This document shows, in pieces, positions 17,872 to 27,103 of a stretch of 64,000 nt of DNA. This DNA is from JAAFHB01 sp942493325. GTDB taxonomy: Bacteria; Bacteroidota; Bacteroidia; Bacteroidales; Prolixibacteraceae. Location of the stretch: NCBI GenBank assembly GCA_942493325.1, contig OW818689.1, forward strand, positions 2,666,001 through 2,730,000, read 5' to 3'. Each line of letters starts with the position of its first letter. Position 1 is the stretch's first letter. The translations under genes and the position numbers were made by a program. The notes under the pieces were generated by a model. That model made no database searches. It was not told the origin of the DNA and saw only the letters and a program-made list of their open reading frames with translations.

Positions 17872-18381
17872 ATGCCCGTAAAAAAATTAAAAGAATTTCT
17901 CGATGCGAATAATGTTAAGTATATAACGATTCGACATTCGATGGCCTTTAAATCTCAGGAAATCGCAGCTAGTACTCATATTTCCGGGAAAGAAGTAGCA
18001 AAGACAGTGATAATTACAATCGATGGAAAAATGGCAATGGCCGTTCTCCCGGCTTCCTATCATATCGATTTTGACAGTCTAAAGCAAATATTCGGAACCA
18101 AAAATGTGTTACTGGCAACTGAAACTGAATTCAGGTTTCGATTCCCCGATTGTGAGATAGGAGCAATGCCACCTTTCGGCAATCTTTACGATATGGAAGT
18201 CTATGTAGCCGAACAGCTCACCGAAGACAAGGAGATTGCCTTCAATGCCGGCTCCCATACCGAATTAATAAGATTAAAATACGAGGATTTTGAACGTCTG
18301 GTAAAACCCCGGATTTTCAAGTTTTCGAGGAAAAATGTTACTTTTCCGGGTGACCCCGGCGAAAGGTGGCAGGATAATTAA
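17872..18381 (+). CDS. YbaK/EbsC-family aminoacyl-tRNA deacylase
   Basis: A 169-residue stand-alone trans-editing domain that hydrolyses mischarged aminoacyl-tRNA. Diagnostic parts are the SGKEVAKTVIITIDGK segment around residues 38-55 with its conserved lysine, VLPASYHIDFDSLK, and the GAMPPFG loop near 105-111. Length and domain limits match the family. It has its own terminator 47 bp downstream. Confidence 0.88.
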   Translation: MPVKKLKEFLDANNVKYITIRHSMAFKSQEIAASTHISGKEVAKTVIITIDGKMAMAVLPASYHIDFDSLKQIFGTKNVLLATETEFRFRFPDCEIGAMPPFGNLYDMEVYVAEQLTEDKEIAFNAGSHTELIRLKYEDFERLVKPRIFKFSRKNVTFPGDPGERWQDN

Positions 18382-18427
18382 TCGATTGATTTCCTGTTTT
18401 TATCCACCATTCCTCATCCGCTAACAA

Positions 18428-18466
18428 CAGGTGTCTCAAACAAAAATATTTGAGACACCTGATTTT
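18428..18466 (+). terminator. Terminator after YbaK-like gene
   Basis: A perfect 13-bp stem CAGGTGTCTCAAA/TTTGAGACACCTG (18428-18440 and 18449-18461) with an 8-base loop is followed by GATTTT. The T-run is short, so efficiency may be moderate. Confidence 0.75.
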
Positions 18467-18605
18467 AAAGTATTAAAGATCTTTATTTAAGGTCCCGGGG
18501 CATTTTATGCGCATCAGATTACCGGGTTCAAAACTGGGTATAACCCTTTTGGAATCTGGCAGGGTTCCAACATCATACTTACTCAAAAGATTGTTTAGCC
18601 TTTTG

Positions 18606-18788
18606 TTAGACGACAAAGTGCTTAAAGGTCTCATAGACAAAAATTGCCGGCCAGACCACTGCTTTTAAAAAGCCGATCACTCCGATCCAAAAAGTGGTGG
18701 CATGAGAAATAAAATAAATGGCAGCACCGATAAATCCCAATCCGTAAACTGCACCGGAGGATGCATTTCCCTTAATCTCATTTTTCAT
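18606..18788 (-). CDS. Small conserved membrane protein
   Basis: A 60-residue protein with two hydrophobic segments (about residues 13-27 and 33-50) around the phrase GLGFIGAAIYFIS. The N-terminus MKNEIKGNASSGAVYGLGF is one I associate with small conserved proteins of unknown function found in many phyla. The product has no assigned role. It is a single-gene unit between convergent and divergent neighbours. Confidence 0.7.
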   Translation of the reverse strand: MKNEIKGNASSGAVYGLGFIGAAIYFISHATTFWIGVIGFLKAVVWPAIFVYETFKHFVV

Positions 18789-18989
18789 TTTAATACTATT
18801 TAGGTTTACAATATTTTAGAATATCATAAGGTAAAAATACATTTTTTTGATTTTTAAAATATGTATTTATAAAGAAATTCCTGGTATGTATTTGACCTTC
18901 ATTGTGTAGGTCTCCTGTATGGCAGAAAGACAATTAACTAACCCGAATGTTTGCAGAATTACAAAAACAATGCATCTCAATTTTTTACT

Positions 18990-18997
18990 TAATTTTG
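18990..18997 (+). promoter_or_regulatory. Candidate -7 promoter element of transglutaminase-esterase gene
   Basis: TAATTTTG matches TAnnTTTG, 27 bp before the ATG at 19025. No convincing -33 partner was found at 19 bp. Confidence 0.4.
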
Positions 18998-19024
18998 GTC
19001 TGAACAGTCATAAAAACCAACTTC

Positions 19025-21541
19025 ATGGACAAGGTTAACAAAGAGATTTTACCAGTAGTTTACAGACAAATCAGGGTTCGGATATCAGATTCAGATAAAA
19101 CTCAGCATCACAGGCTACGGATGAGAATCTACCTGCTTCTCCCCATTGTGTTATTGTTCCTGTTCGTTGGGAAAGCAACATCTCAGCCAACAAAATCGCG
19201 GTGGTGGTCCGATGCCACAGAATTGTCGCTTGAAAAATCGGGTACCAACCGCCAGGAACTGGTAAGAGCACTCGACCGGGCACCAATAAATCAACGTGAA
19301 GGAATACAGTTCCTCGTTGAACATATGCCCCTTCGGGATTTGCAGACACTCCCGGCTGATTATTTACAGGAAAATCTTACGATGGCTTACAAAGCTTTTG
19401 AGGAAGCACCATGGTCGTCAGGTATTCCCAAAGATATATTTTTAAATGATGTCCTTCCCTATGCGAGTACTACCGAGTCACGCGACAACTGGCGCAAGCG
19501 GCTTTATGAAATTTGCCGGCCGTTGGTAAAAAACGCTAAAACATCCTCAGAAGCCTGCCGGATTCTGAATGAACAAATCTTTACGCTACTCAACGTGAAA
19601 TACTCCACAAAACGTCGTGTAGCCGACCAGGGGCCACTCGAAACGATAGAGACCGGCATTGCAACTTGCACAGGATTGTCCATTCTTCTGGTTGACGCCT
19701 GTCGTTCGGTTGGCGTACCGGCACGCATTGCAGGAACTCCGCTTTGGAGCAATAACAGCGGGAACCATACATGGATTGAGGTCTGGGATGGCGACTGGCT
19801 GTTCACAGGAGCCGCCGAGCAGAGTCCCGAGGGGTTTAATCGCGGCTGGTTTGTCGGCAATGCATCCACGGCGATAAAAGACGACCGAAGGCGTGCCATT
19901 TACGCGGGTAGTTTCAAAAAAACAGGGCTGACATTCCCTATGACCTGGGCGAGAGATGCTGACTATGTTAATGCTGTCAATGTTACCGATCGCTATACCG
20001 CCGGGGCAAAACCCGAAGTCGTCACCGGACTGCGACTAATGCTTGATGTTTTTGACCAGCCTGTCGGTAAACGCATGGCAGCCAAAGTAACAGTAACCGA
20101 TGCCGCAAACCAAACCGTACGATTCGAAGGAATCAGTAAAGGCGATACGGCTGACATGAACGACCACCTGTTTTTCCATCTGCCATTGCAGAAGACCTAT
20201 ATTGTGGAAGTGGAACATAAAAATCAAAAGATTCGCCAAAATTATACGTCGGGAACTGATTCCGAAGATAAACTGCCCGTATTTCTGGGCGGCATCCCTC
20301 CGGTCACTGCACCATCCGCAAATCGTTATACTCCATCACCGGTAATCAAACTCATCGGAACCAATACAAAGGCCAGGCTTAAAGAAGCACTTGCTGCATT
20401 CTTCATAGCATCTTCCAGCGAACAGGCGAACTGGAAATTTCCGGGAAGCCTTGAAAAACTGCTTCGTATCAATGAACCGTCAGTGCGCCACGCAGCGTGG
20501 GAAATATACAGGAAGGCGCCCATTCATGATTCACTCCGGAAGGATTTTGAATCGAATAAAGTTAGCTCCGGAAATCATGTAAGTCCGTACACGGTTAAGA
20601 CTGTTGGAATCCGCCCTCCCAATGGCTGGGCTTTGTTCATTGCCATGCACGGCGGCGGCGGTGTACCCCAGGAATTCAACGACAGGCAGTGGAAACATAT
20701 GCAGATCTACTATCGTGATCATCCCGAAGCCGGGGGATATATCTACGTGGCTTTACGGGCACCCGATAATACATGGAATGGTTTTTACACCGGGTATACT
20801 TATCCTCTGATCCAAAATCTCCTGCGCCAGTTTATGCTTTTCGGCGATGTTGATCCCGGCAAAAAGTTTATCATGGGATACTCTCACGGCGGTTATGGTG
20901 CGTTTGCTATTGGTCCAAAGATGCCTGACCATTTCGCGGCAATTCATGCAAGTGCCGCGGCGCCGGCAGACGGAGCGGTACCACTGACTCTGCGGAACAC
21001 TGTATTTACTACCATGGTTGGCGCAAAGGATACCATGTATGGCCGCTATCGGCGCATTCTGAAATTTGAGAATGATGTTAAACAGTTGCGTGGCGCACGG
21101 ACTGATATCTATCCTGTGACAGTGCAGGTTGTGGAAGACCACCCTCATTCCGGATTACCTGACAGGGATAAGGTTGCAGAGATGTACCCCAATGTGCGGA
21201 ATCCCGTGCCAGCTGAACTCACATGGTTGCTGAGTGACAGTGTCATTACTGACTTTTTCTGGCTCCATGTACCCTCTCCGGAAACGGGAAAGAAACTGGA
21301 TGTCACCTGCAGCAATAATCAGTTGAAGGTAAAAACAGATCTTGCTTCCGCTTCCATTCTTTTGGACAGCCGGCTTATCGACTTCAACAGACCTGTCATA
21401 CTCGATCTTAACGGCGCGATCAGCAAACACAAACTGAAACCGGGTCTGCGCACCCTCTGTGAAACAATGCAGCGACGCGGCGATCCGGATCTAGCGTTTA
21501 CTTCAGGGTTAATAGTACAACCCAAAAGGGCAAGGCCCTGA
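19025..21541 (+). CDS. Transglutaminase-like domain fused to alpha/beta-hydrolase
   Basis: An 838-residue exported protein with two catalytic modules. Residues about 180-280 form a transglutaminase-like core with Cys215 (ATCTG), His248 (GNHTW) and Asp257 (WDGDW). After a beta-rich linker, residues about 520-745 form an esterase-like alpha/beta-hydrolase with an AMHGGGG oxyanion segment (540-546) and the nucleophile elbow GYSHGG (Ser620). The signal helix lies at residues 34-53, so translation may really start at the in-frame ATG at 19121 (residue 33). I kept 19025 because a TAATTTTG element at 18990-18997 would place transcription just upstream of it. The substrate is unknown; modification of peptide-linked surface material is one possibility. 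Confidence 0.85.
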   Translation: MDKVNKEILPVVYRQIRVRISDSDKTQHHRLRMRIYLLLPIVLLFLFVGKATSQPTKSRWWSDATELSLEKSGTNRQELVRALDRAPINQREGIQFLVEHMPLRDLQTLPADYLQENLTMAYKAFEEAPWSSGIPKDIFLNDVLPYASTTESRDNWRKRLYEICRPLVKNAKTSSEACRILNEQIFTLLNVKYSTKRRVADQGPLETIETGIATCTGLSILLVDACRSVGVPARIAGTPLWSNNSGNHTWIEVWDGDWLFTGAAEQSPEGFNRGWFVGNASTAIKDDRRRAIYAGSFKKTGLTFPMTWARDADYVNAVNVTDRYTAGAKPEVVTGLRLMLDVFDQPVGKRMAAKVTVTDAANQTVRFEGISKGDTADMNDHLFFHLPLQKTYIVEVEHKNQKIRQNYTSGTDSEDKLPVFLGGIPPVTAPSANRYTPSPVIKLIGTNTKARLKEALAAFFIASSSEQANWKFPGSLEKLLRINEPSVRHAAWEIYRKAPIHDSLRKDFESNKVSSGNHVSPYTVKTVGIRPPNGWALFIAMHGGGGVPQEFNDRQWKHMQIYYRDHPEAGGYIYVALRAPDNTWNGFYTGYTYPLIQNLLRQFMLFGDVDPGKKFIMGYSHGGYGAFAIGPKMPDHFAAIHASAAAPADGAVPLTLRNTVFTTMVGAKDTMYGRYRRILKFENDVKQLRGARTDIYPVTVQVVEDHPHSGLPDRDKVAEMYPNVRNPVPAELTWLLSDSVITDFFWLHVPSPETGKKLDVTCSNNQLKVKTDLASASILLDSRLIDFNRPVILDLNGAISKHKLKPGLRTLCETMQRRGDPDLAFTSGLIVQPKRARP

Positions 21542-21619
21542 AATCCAATTCAAAAGACCTTCGTAATTCAAATTAAGATTTGAATCATATTGAGATGGTG
21601 TCTGAGGGATCACCAATGT

Positions 21620-22033
21620 TTATTTCTTATGAAATTTCGAAATAATTTTATGGTTACCTTCCTGGGAAGAACGTCTCAGAATCAGCGTGTCATTATTTAC
21701 TTCATAACTGTACTTCATATCGATAGTATCCCCTTTTATCTGAAGTTTAACGATTAAATCAGGCCCCGAAGTACGCCAGATTCCTTCATAAGAAGTCATT
21801 GTTTTGGTTGGGTCCATATTACTGGACTGCTTAAATTTACCCGTTTTAAGAAAATCCAGTTCCCATATCGCTTTGTGTTCCTTTATATATTCGGGAGATC
21901 TTTTGAGAGTATCGTTATAATCAATGTTAATAAGTTCAGTAAGGTTCCAGATACCTTCAAGGGCAGTTTCCTGTGCGTTTAAAACAGAGAAACTGATAAC
22001 GCATAACAATAAAAAAACAGAAGTTTTCATCAT
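21620..22033 (-). CDS. Secreted lipocalin-like small protein
   Basis: A 137-residue protein with a signal peptide ending at VLNAQ (residues 17-21). The mature part has the alternating pattern of a small beta-barrel, opening with LEGIWNLTEL and containing YEGIWRTSGPDLIVKLQI, as in Bacteroidota lipocalin-like proteins. No ligand can be named. It is 42 bp downstream of the HAD phosphatase gene's end on the same strand. Confidence 0.65.
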   Translation of the reverse strand: MMKTSVFLLLCVISFSVLNAQETALEGIWNLTELINIDYNDTLKRSPEYIKEHKAIWELDFLKTGKFKQSSNMDPTKTMTSYEGIWRTSGPDLIVKLQIKGDTIDMKYSYEVNNDTLILRRSSQEGNHKIISKFHKK

Positions 22034-22075
22034 TATTAAGGTTTAAAATTCTACGAAATTTACAAAAAGCCGGAT

Positions 22076-22744
22076 TCACCGCAAAAATATTTCAAATAAT
22101 TTAACCGGTGTTATTTCAGTAAATGACATGATCTTGTAATCAGCCATCGAAAGTTGATTCATCATGGCATTGTTCGGTTGAAGGACTACACAATACATCC
22201 CTGCATTTTTTGCCGACAGCAGGCCATTCGGCGAATCTTCAAAAACGACACAATCAGCCGGAGCAACACCTATCTTGTGAGCAGCCAGAAAATAGACATC
22301 AGGTTCAGGCTTACTTTTTCCAGCCTCACTGGCGGTAACGACAGCATCAAAAAAGGAGGTAATTCCACATCTCTCCAAAATCAGCTTTGCTATTTCAGGC
22401 GATGAAGAGGTGGCCACGGCCAGTTTAATTCCTGCTGCCTTAAGACCGGTAAGCAGGCTAAGGATACCTTCATTCAGGTGAATTACCTCCAAATTTTTAA
22501 AATAATCGTACCGGAATAATTCATCCATCTCCATAAGGTCCACAACTGACGCAGCCAGGTTAAATCTCGATTTCAGATCGGCATACATAAAATCACCGGA
22601 AGTTCCCATATAGGTATGGTGTACATCCTTCGGTACCACAATTTTTAATCCTGCGAAAAGCCTTCTTTCAATTTCGCAATGGATCGGCTCGCTGTCAACC
22701 AGGACGCCATCCATATCAAAAATCACCGCCTTTGGTTTTGTCAT
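22076..22744 (-). CDS. HAD-superfamily phosphatase/phosphomutase (beta-PGM-like)
   Basis: A 222-residue HAD hydrolase. The motifs are DMDGVLVDSEP at residues 10-20 (nucleophile and acid Asp pair), TSSS (motif II), the lysine in GKSKPEPDVY (motif III) and FEDSPNG (motif IV). The cap between motifs I and II is of the helical C1 type, as in beta-phosphoglucomutase and sugar-phosphate phosphatases. The ATG at 22744 is chosen because the strand leading to motif I begins there; an upstream in-frame start would add 14 unrelated residues. Confidence 0.9.
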   Translation of the reverse strand: MTKPKAVIFDMDGVLVDSEPIHCEIERRLFAGLKIVVPKDVHHTYMGTSGDFMYADLKSRFNLAASVVDLMEMDELFRYDYFKNLEVIHLNEGILSLLTGLKAAGIKLAVATSSSPEIAKLILERCGITSFFDAVVTASEAGKSKPEPDVYFLAAHKIGVAPADCVVFEDSPNGLLSAKNAGMYCVVLQPNNAMMNQLSMADYKIMSFTEITPVKLFEIFLR

Positions 22745-22870
22745 AAATTTATCCTTAACTTTATTCCGCCTGATTCCGCCTGCCAATTTAGTTCTAAAGT
22801 TCGGATTTTTCCATTAATTTAGGCTTTGCTTCTTAAAGTAAATAATTGTAATACTGAAATCGACAACTGA

Positions 22871-24880
22871 TTGAAGGCCTCACTACTTACATACCGTTCT
22901 ATTTCGACCCTCATGATCTTGTTATCATGCCATTTTGTTCCTGAACTGATCTCCAGGGCAAATGGTGCGATATCCATCGTTATCCCTGATTCAATTGCTT
23001 TCCAACCTCAACCCATTTCTTCAGATTTCGGTTTACCTGAAAATTCACCGGCAGCCGGCAAAACCGATGACGATTATATTAAACCCCGCTTCACAAAATT
23101 ATCAGTTGGATTAATTGATGATACCATCCGCAAATCTACTGAGATAAATAAAGATCAGCTCAACAAGCAACAATTATCGGCTTTAAAAAGCAAGTATGAC
23201 AATAATTTTATAACGCGAAATTTATTTTCACTGATTATTAAGGAAAATCAGCCCTCCAAAGAACAGATGGCAGTGAGCAGTTCGCTTTATTTTGCTCCAT
23301 TTACCGGTAAAAAAATAGGAAAAATCCGCATTCAACAGCTCGAAGTTTTCGGACCCACTTTTCAGGATACCACCAGGCAGGCTACGGGTTGGTTAGGAAA
23401 AACCGCAAATACGATTCATAAAAAAACAACCGAACGAAAGTTGCTGATGTTATTGCTCTTTAACCCCGGAGAAAAAGTAAATCCGCAATTAATGGCTGAG
23501 AATGAGAAGATTATTCGTGATCAACCCTATATCCAGGATGTTACCATTACACTTTCTTATCCTGAACAAAATCATGATACGGTGGATGTTTTAGTGATGA
23601 TTAAGGAACGATTTGAATACGGGATAGGTGGGAGATTAAACTCAAAATCAGCAGAACTGAAGATTGTTGATCAAAATATGTTCGGAATTGGTCACCAGTT
23701 TTCGGCTAAAATGGTCTATTATCAACCGGAACGCCCTCATTGGGGTGGTAGTTTCGACTATATTATCAGTGATTTGGGAGGGAAGTTCATCCGGACCGGC
23801 CTGGGATATACCAATACCTACCGAAGCAACGGGTGGAATGCATTCCTGGACAAACAATTTATCGCATCCAAAGTCGACTGGGCGGGAGGAATTTCCCTTC
23901 AACGATTTTTTTCAGACCGTTACCTGAATCCATATTCGTATAGGTGGCTAGATACTGCGGCCTCCTATTTCAATTCTGATATCTGGTACGGAAGATTACT
24001 TACCAACCGGAATATCTACTCTACCCTTGGAAATTTGGTCGTGGCAGGGAGGTATCTGCATCAAACCTTTTACCATGACAGGGCTGAACCTGCCGTGAAC
24101 ACCCTTTACAGAAACCATGATTTCATTATTGGCTCAATCGGAATAAGTAAGCGTTACCTGTTTAAAAATAACCGGATCTATGGTTATGGCATTACCGAGG
24201 ATATTCCTTATGGTCGGTTTGCCGAGCTGGCACTTGGATATGATATTGACGCCCAACGAACCCGTCCCTATGTTCATCTGCGGTATTCGAAAGCAAATAT
24301 TCTGCCGGGGGGAGCATACTTTAAATGGCAGGTCAGTGCCGGGGGGTTTATCAGCAGTTCACAATGGGAACAGGGAGCAATATCAATGAGTACAAACTAT
24401 TTTACCCGGCTGGTCTACATCAACAGACAGCCTTACCGTTTTTTCATCAATATGGAACTGTTAAGCGGTATTAACCGCTTTAAAGAGGAGTACCTTGTAA
24501 TTAACCGAAGATTCGGTATCCGGGATTTTTATTCGAGGGAAACCAGGGGTATTAACCGTTTAAAAATCAATGCAGAATCAGTCAGATTTCTGGGATGGAA
24601 CTATGCCGGTTTCAGATTCGCCAATTACTTTTTTGCAGATGCTGCATTTCTTTCGAATGATTTACACACAATCTTCAATGACCGGTTTTATGCAGGACTT
24701 GGGCTCGGAATCCGCGTTCACAACGAGTCGCTGATATTAAATATCCTTGAATTGAGACTAAGCTGGATTCCTTTCGCACCAAAAAACTATGATCCGTTTA
24801 TCTTTAATGCCTTTGGCCAGCCTAAAGCAAAATTTGATGACTTTTTTGGAGGTAAACCCCAGGAAATCCTCTATCAGTAA
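22871..24880 (+). CDS. Omp85/BamA-like outer-membrane protein
   Basis: A protein of up to 669 residues. The N-terminus is a signal sequence; the TTG at 22871 or the ATG at 22913 (residue 15) may be the start. Residues about 140-250 look like POTRA material: FNPGEKVNPQLMAENEKIIRDQPYIQDVTI has the usual loop and helix pattern. From about 255 to the end there are alternating aromatic-rich strands expected for an outer-membrane barrel. The last residue is Gln instead of the common Phe. It resembles the surface-antigen group of the Omp85 superfamily, but has fewer POTRA-like repeats than BamA, so it is not the essential assembly factor. Confidence 0.78.
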   Translation: MKASLLTYRSISTLMILLSCHFVPELISRANGAISIVIPDSIAFQPQPISSDFGLPENSPAAGKTDDDYIKPRFTKLSVGLIDDTIRKSTEINKDQLNKQQLSALKSKYDNNFITRNLFSLIIKENQPSKEQMAVSSSLYFAPFTGKKIGKIRIQQLEVFGPTFQDTTRQATGWLGKTANTIHKKTTERKLLMLLLFNPGEKVNPQLMAENEKIIRDQPYIQDVTITLSYPEQNHDTVDVLVMIKERFEYGIGGRLNSKSAELKIVDQNMFGIGHQFSAKMVYYQPERPHWGGSFDYIISDLGGKFIRTGLGYTNTYRSNGWNAFLDKQFIASKVDWAGGISLQRFFSDRYLNPYSYRWLDTAASYFNSDIWYGRLLTNRNIYSTLGNLVVAGRYLHQTFYHDRAEPAVNTLYRNHDFIIGSIGISKRYLFKNNRIYGYGITEDIPYGRFAELALGYDIDAQRTRPYVHLRYSKANILPGGAYFKWQVSAGGFISSSQWEQGAISMSTNYFTRLVYINRQPYRFFINMELLSGINRFKEEYLVINRRFGIRDFYSRETRGINRLKINAESVRFLGWNYAGFRFANYFFADAAFLSNDLHTIFNDRFYAGLGLGIRVHNESLILNILELRLSWIPFAPKNYDPFIFNAFGQPKAKFDDFFGGKPQEILYQ

Positions 24881-24882
24881 TT

Positions 24883-26046
24883 TTAAAGTACGCGCTTTTT
24901 AATGGTTACTGCCTCTTTATGCGTTCCCTTGAATAATTCGAAACATCTGAAACTGCAGGCCAGCGCACCATTAAAAAGCTCAATTTTCTTTGCCGGTTTT
25001 AATCCAACACTCTTTAATCCGTCAACCGAACTTGAGATAATCCACGCCTCAAAACCCGCAAACTTATTTTTAAGGGTATTTCCTATTGCTGTGTATAATT
25101 CGGCAATAGACTGTGGTTTCATCCTTTCACCATAGGGTGGATTGGTAATTATTATTCCCGCTTCGGATGGGGGATCAAGATCGAGAATATCCTTAACCTG
25201 CAATTCAATTACCTTTGTAAGACTTGCGTTCTTAATATTAGCCCTTGCAATTGCAATGTCTTTTGACGAAATATCGGAGCCCATTATTTTGCCGGTGAAT
25301 TCCTTTTCATAATCCCCGTTATAAATTTCGGCAAACAGTTCTTCATTAAAATCGGGCCAATGTTCAAATCCAAACGATTTACGGTACATTCCGGGCGGGA
25401 TTCCCTTTGCAATCATGGCGGCCTCGATCAGTAAGGTTCCTGATCCGCACATGGGATCGAAGAAATCTTTCTCGCCATGCCATCCGGTCAACAGAATCAT
25501 CCCGGCGGCAAGAACTTCGTTAATTGGCGCTTCCCCCTGTCCTATCCGGTAACCCCGTTTGTGAAGCGATTCACCCGAGCTGTCAAGCGACAGGATACAG
25601 TGATTATTCATCAGGTAAACATTGATCCGGATATCCGGATCATCTGCATTTACCGAAGGACGTTTGCCTGTCCGTTCACGAAACTGGTCGGCAATTGCAT
25701 CCTTCACCCTCAGGGAAGCAAACATTGAATTTACAAACATCTCACTCTGAACAGTACTGTCGATCGCAAACGACTTACCGAGGGCAAGATAATCGGTCCA
25801 TGGAATATTTTTGGCGTGATCGTAGAGCTCGTCCCGATTGTTTACCTCAAATTCAGCAATTGGTTTTAGAATTTTTATGGCCGTACGAAGCTGGAAATTA
25901 GCCCTGTACAAAAGCTCCTGATCTCCCGTAAATGTTACTGCACGCCTTTCGACAGAAACAGATTCAGCACCTAATGCCCGGATTTCATCAGCCAGAACAT
26001 TTTCTAATCCTGCCAGTGTTTTGGCAACTATTTTAAACTTACTCAC
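24883..26046 (-). CDS. THUMP-domain 23S rRNA guanine-N2 methyltransferase (RlmL N-terminal type)
   Basis: A 387-residue RNA methyltransferase. The first ~155 residues form a ferredoxin-like plus THUMP RNA-binding module (AKTLAGLENVLADEI at the start is typical). The catalytic domain has the SAM-binding motif FDPMCGSGTLLIEAA near residue 195 and the NPPYGER catalytic motif near 305. The architecture equals the N-terminal half of E. coli RlmKL, which modifies G2445. The RlmK half is absent, as usual outside gammaproteobacteria. It ends convergently three bases from the Omp85-like gene. Confidence 0.9.
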   Translation of the reverse strand: MSKFKIVAKTLAGLENVLADEIRALGAESVSVERRAVTFTGDQELLYRANFQLRTAIKILKPIAEFEVNNRDELYDHAKNIPWTDYLALGKSFAIDSTVQSEMFVNSMFASLRVKDAIADQFRERTGKRPSVNADDPDIRINVYLMNNHCILSLDSSGESLHKRGYRIGQGEAPINEVLAAGMILLTGWHGEKDFFDPMCGSGTLLIEAAMIAKGIPPGMYRKSFGFEHWPDFNEELFAEIYNGDYEKEFTGKIMGSDISSKDIAIARANIKNASLTKVIELQVKDILDLDPPSEAGIIITNPPYGERMKPQSIAELYTAIGNTLKNKFAGFEAWIISSSVDGLKSVGLKPAKKIELFNGALACSFRCFELFKGTHKEAVTIKKRVL

Positions 26047-26170
26047 GAATACTACCTTTTACTGATTGACAAAAAATCTACTCAGCTTGCTGAAGGTTCA
26101 CTGACCTGTCATCTGTAACCTCCATCATGCGACAACAAAAGTAGTTCTTTCTGTGGATATAAATAATCGT

Positions 26171-27103
26171 TTAAATTCCGGTCCCGTTAAAAAAATCGGC
26201 ATTGCGGCTCTTGTTCTGAACAACTCTTGAGTAAGCAGGCAAATCGTTCGTCACCCATATGTTCCCGCCGATCACCGAATCATGACCGATTTTTATACGG
26301 CCAAGGATGGTTGCATTGGAATAGATAATCACATTATCCTCAACGATCGGGTGACGTGGTATTCCCTTTACAGGATTTCCATTTTCGTCAAGTGGAAAGC
26401 TTTTGGCCCCCAGGGTTACTCCCTGGAAAAGCTTTACATTATTTCCGATAATACTTGTAGAACCAATGACTACCCCGGTACCATGATCAATGGTAAAGTA
26501 TTCACCGATAACAGCTTCAGGATTAATATCGATTCCTGTTTCAGAATGAGCCATCTCGGTGATTATTCGCGGAATGAGGGGAACTTCAAGTAAAAACAGA
26601 CCATGGGCAATGCGGTAGCTTGAAATTGCGCGGATAGCCGGGTAGCAAAAGATCACTTCCGCCACGCTGTTTGCTGCCGGATCACCGAGATAGGCAGCAT
26701 TAACGTCTGTGATAAGTACCCTTCTCAATTCGGCAAGTCCGTTTACAAATTCGGACGCATAAGTTTCTGCGGTGGCTCTTTTACCTGTAAGGTCGCGATC
26801 CTCTTCATTTTCACAAAAACATAACCCGGCAAATATCTGTTCCGCAATTAATTCATACACTTCGTCAACAAGTACCCCCATATAGTACGGAAGTGTTTCG
26901 GATTTCATATTGATCTCTCCAAAATACCCGGGAAAAACGATCTGCCGCACCTTTTCGACAAATAATCTTAACTTTTCTGTCGAAGGCATTGTTTCACCCG
27001 GACGGTGCCTGTGACTTAAAATATCAAACGACCGGGCATCGATTAATGACCTGACAGCAGCCTCAGTAGTCTCTATCAATTGTGTTTCATCCTTAGTTTT
27101 CAT
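26171..27103 (-). CDS. cysE: Serine O-acetyltransferase
   Basis: A 310-residue acyltransferase that makes O-acetylserine from serine and acetyl-CoA. The N-terminal ~170 residues are the helical domain; the C-terminal part is a left-handed beta-helix with hexapeptide repeats (TGIDINPEAVIGEYFTIDHG, then VIGSTSIIGNNVKLFQGVTLG) and the catalytic DHGTG segment. It overlaps the end of cysK by the four bases ATGA, so the two are translationally coupled. Product and substrate of the pair are consecutive in cysteine synthesis. The length is that of the longer SAT type. Confidence 0.95.
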   Translation of the reverse strand: MKTKDETQLIETTEAAVRSLIDARSFDILSHRHRPGETMPSTEKLRLFVEKVRQIVFPGYFGEINMKSETLPYYMGVLVDEVYELIAEQIFAGLCFCENEEDRDLTGKRATAETYASEFVNGLAELRRVLITDVNAAYLGDPAANSVAEVIFCYPAIRAISSYRIAHGLFLLEVPLIPRIITEMAHSETGIDINPEAVIGEYFTIDHGTGVVIGSTSIIGNNVKLFQGVTLGAKSFPLDENGNPVKGIPRHPIVEDNVIIYSNATILGRIKIGHDSVIGGNIWVTNDLPAYSRVVQNKSRNADFFNGTGI

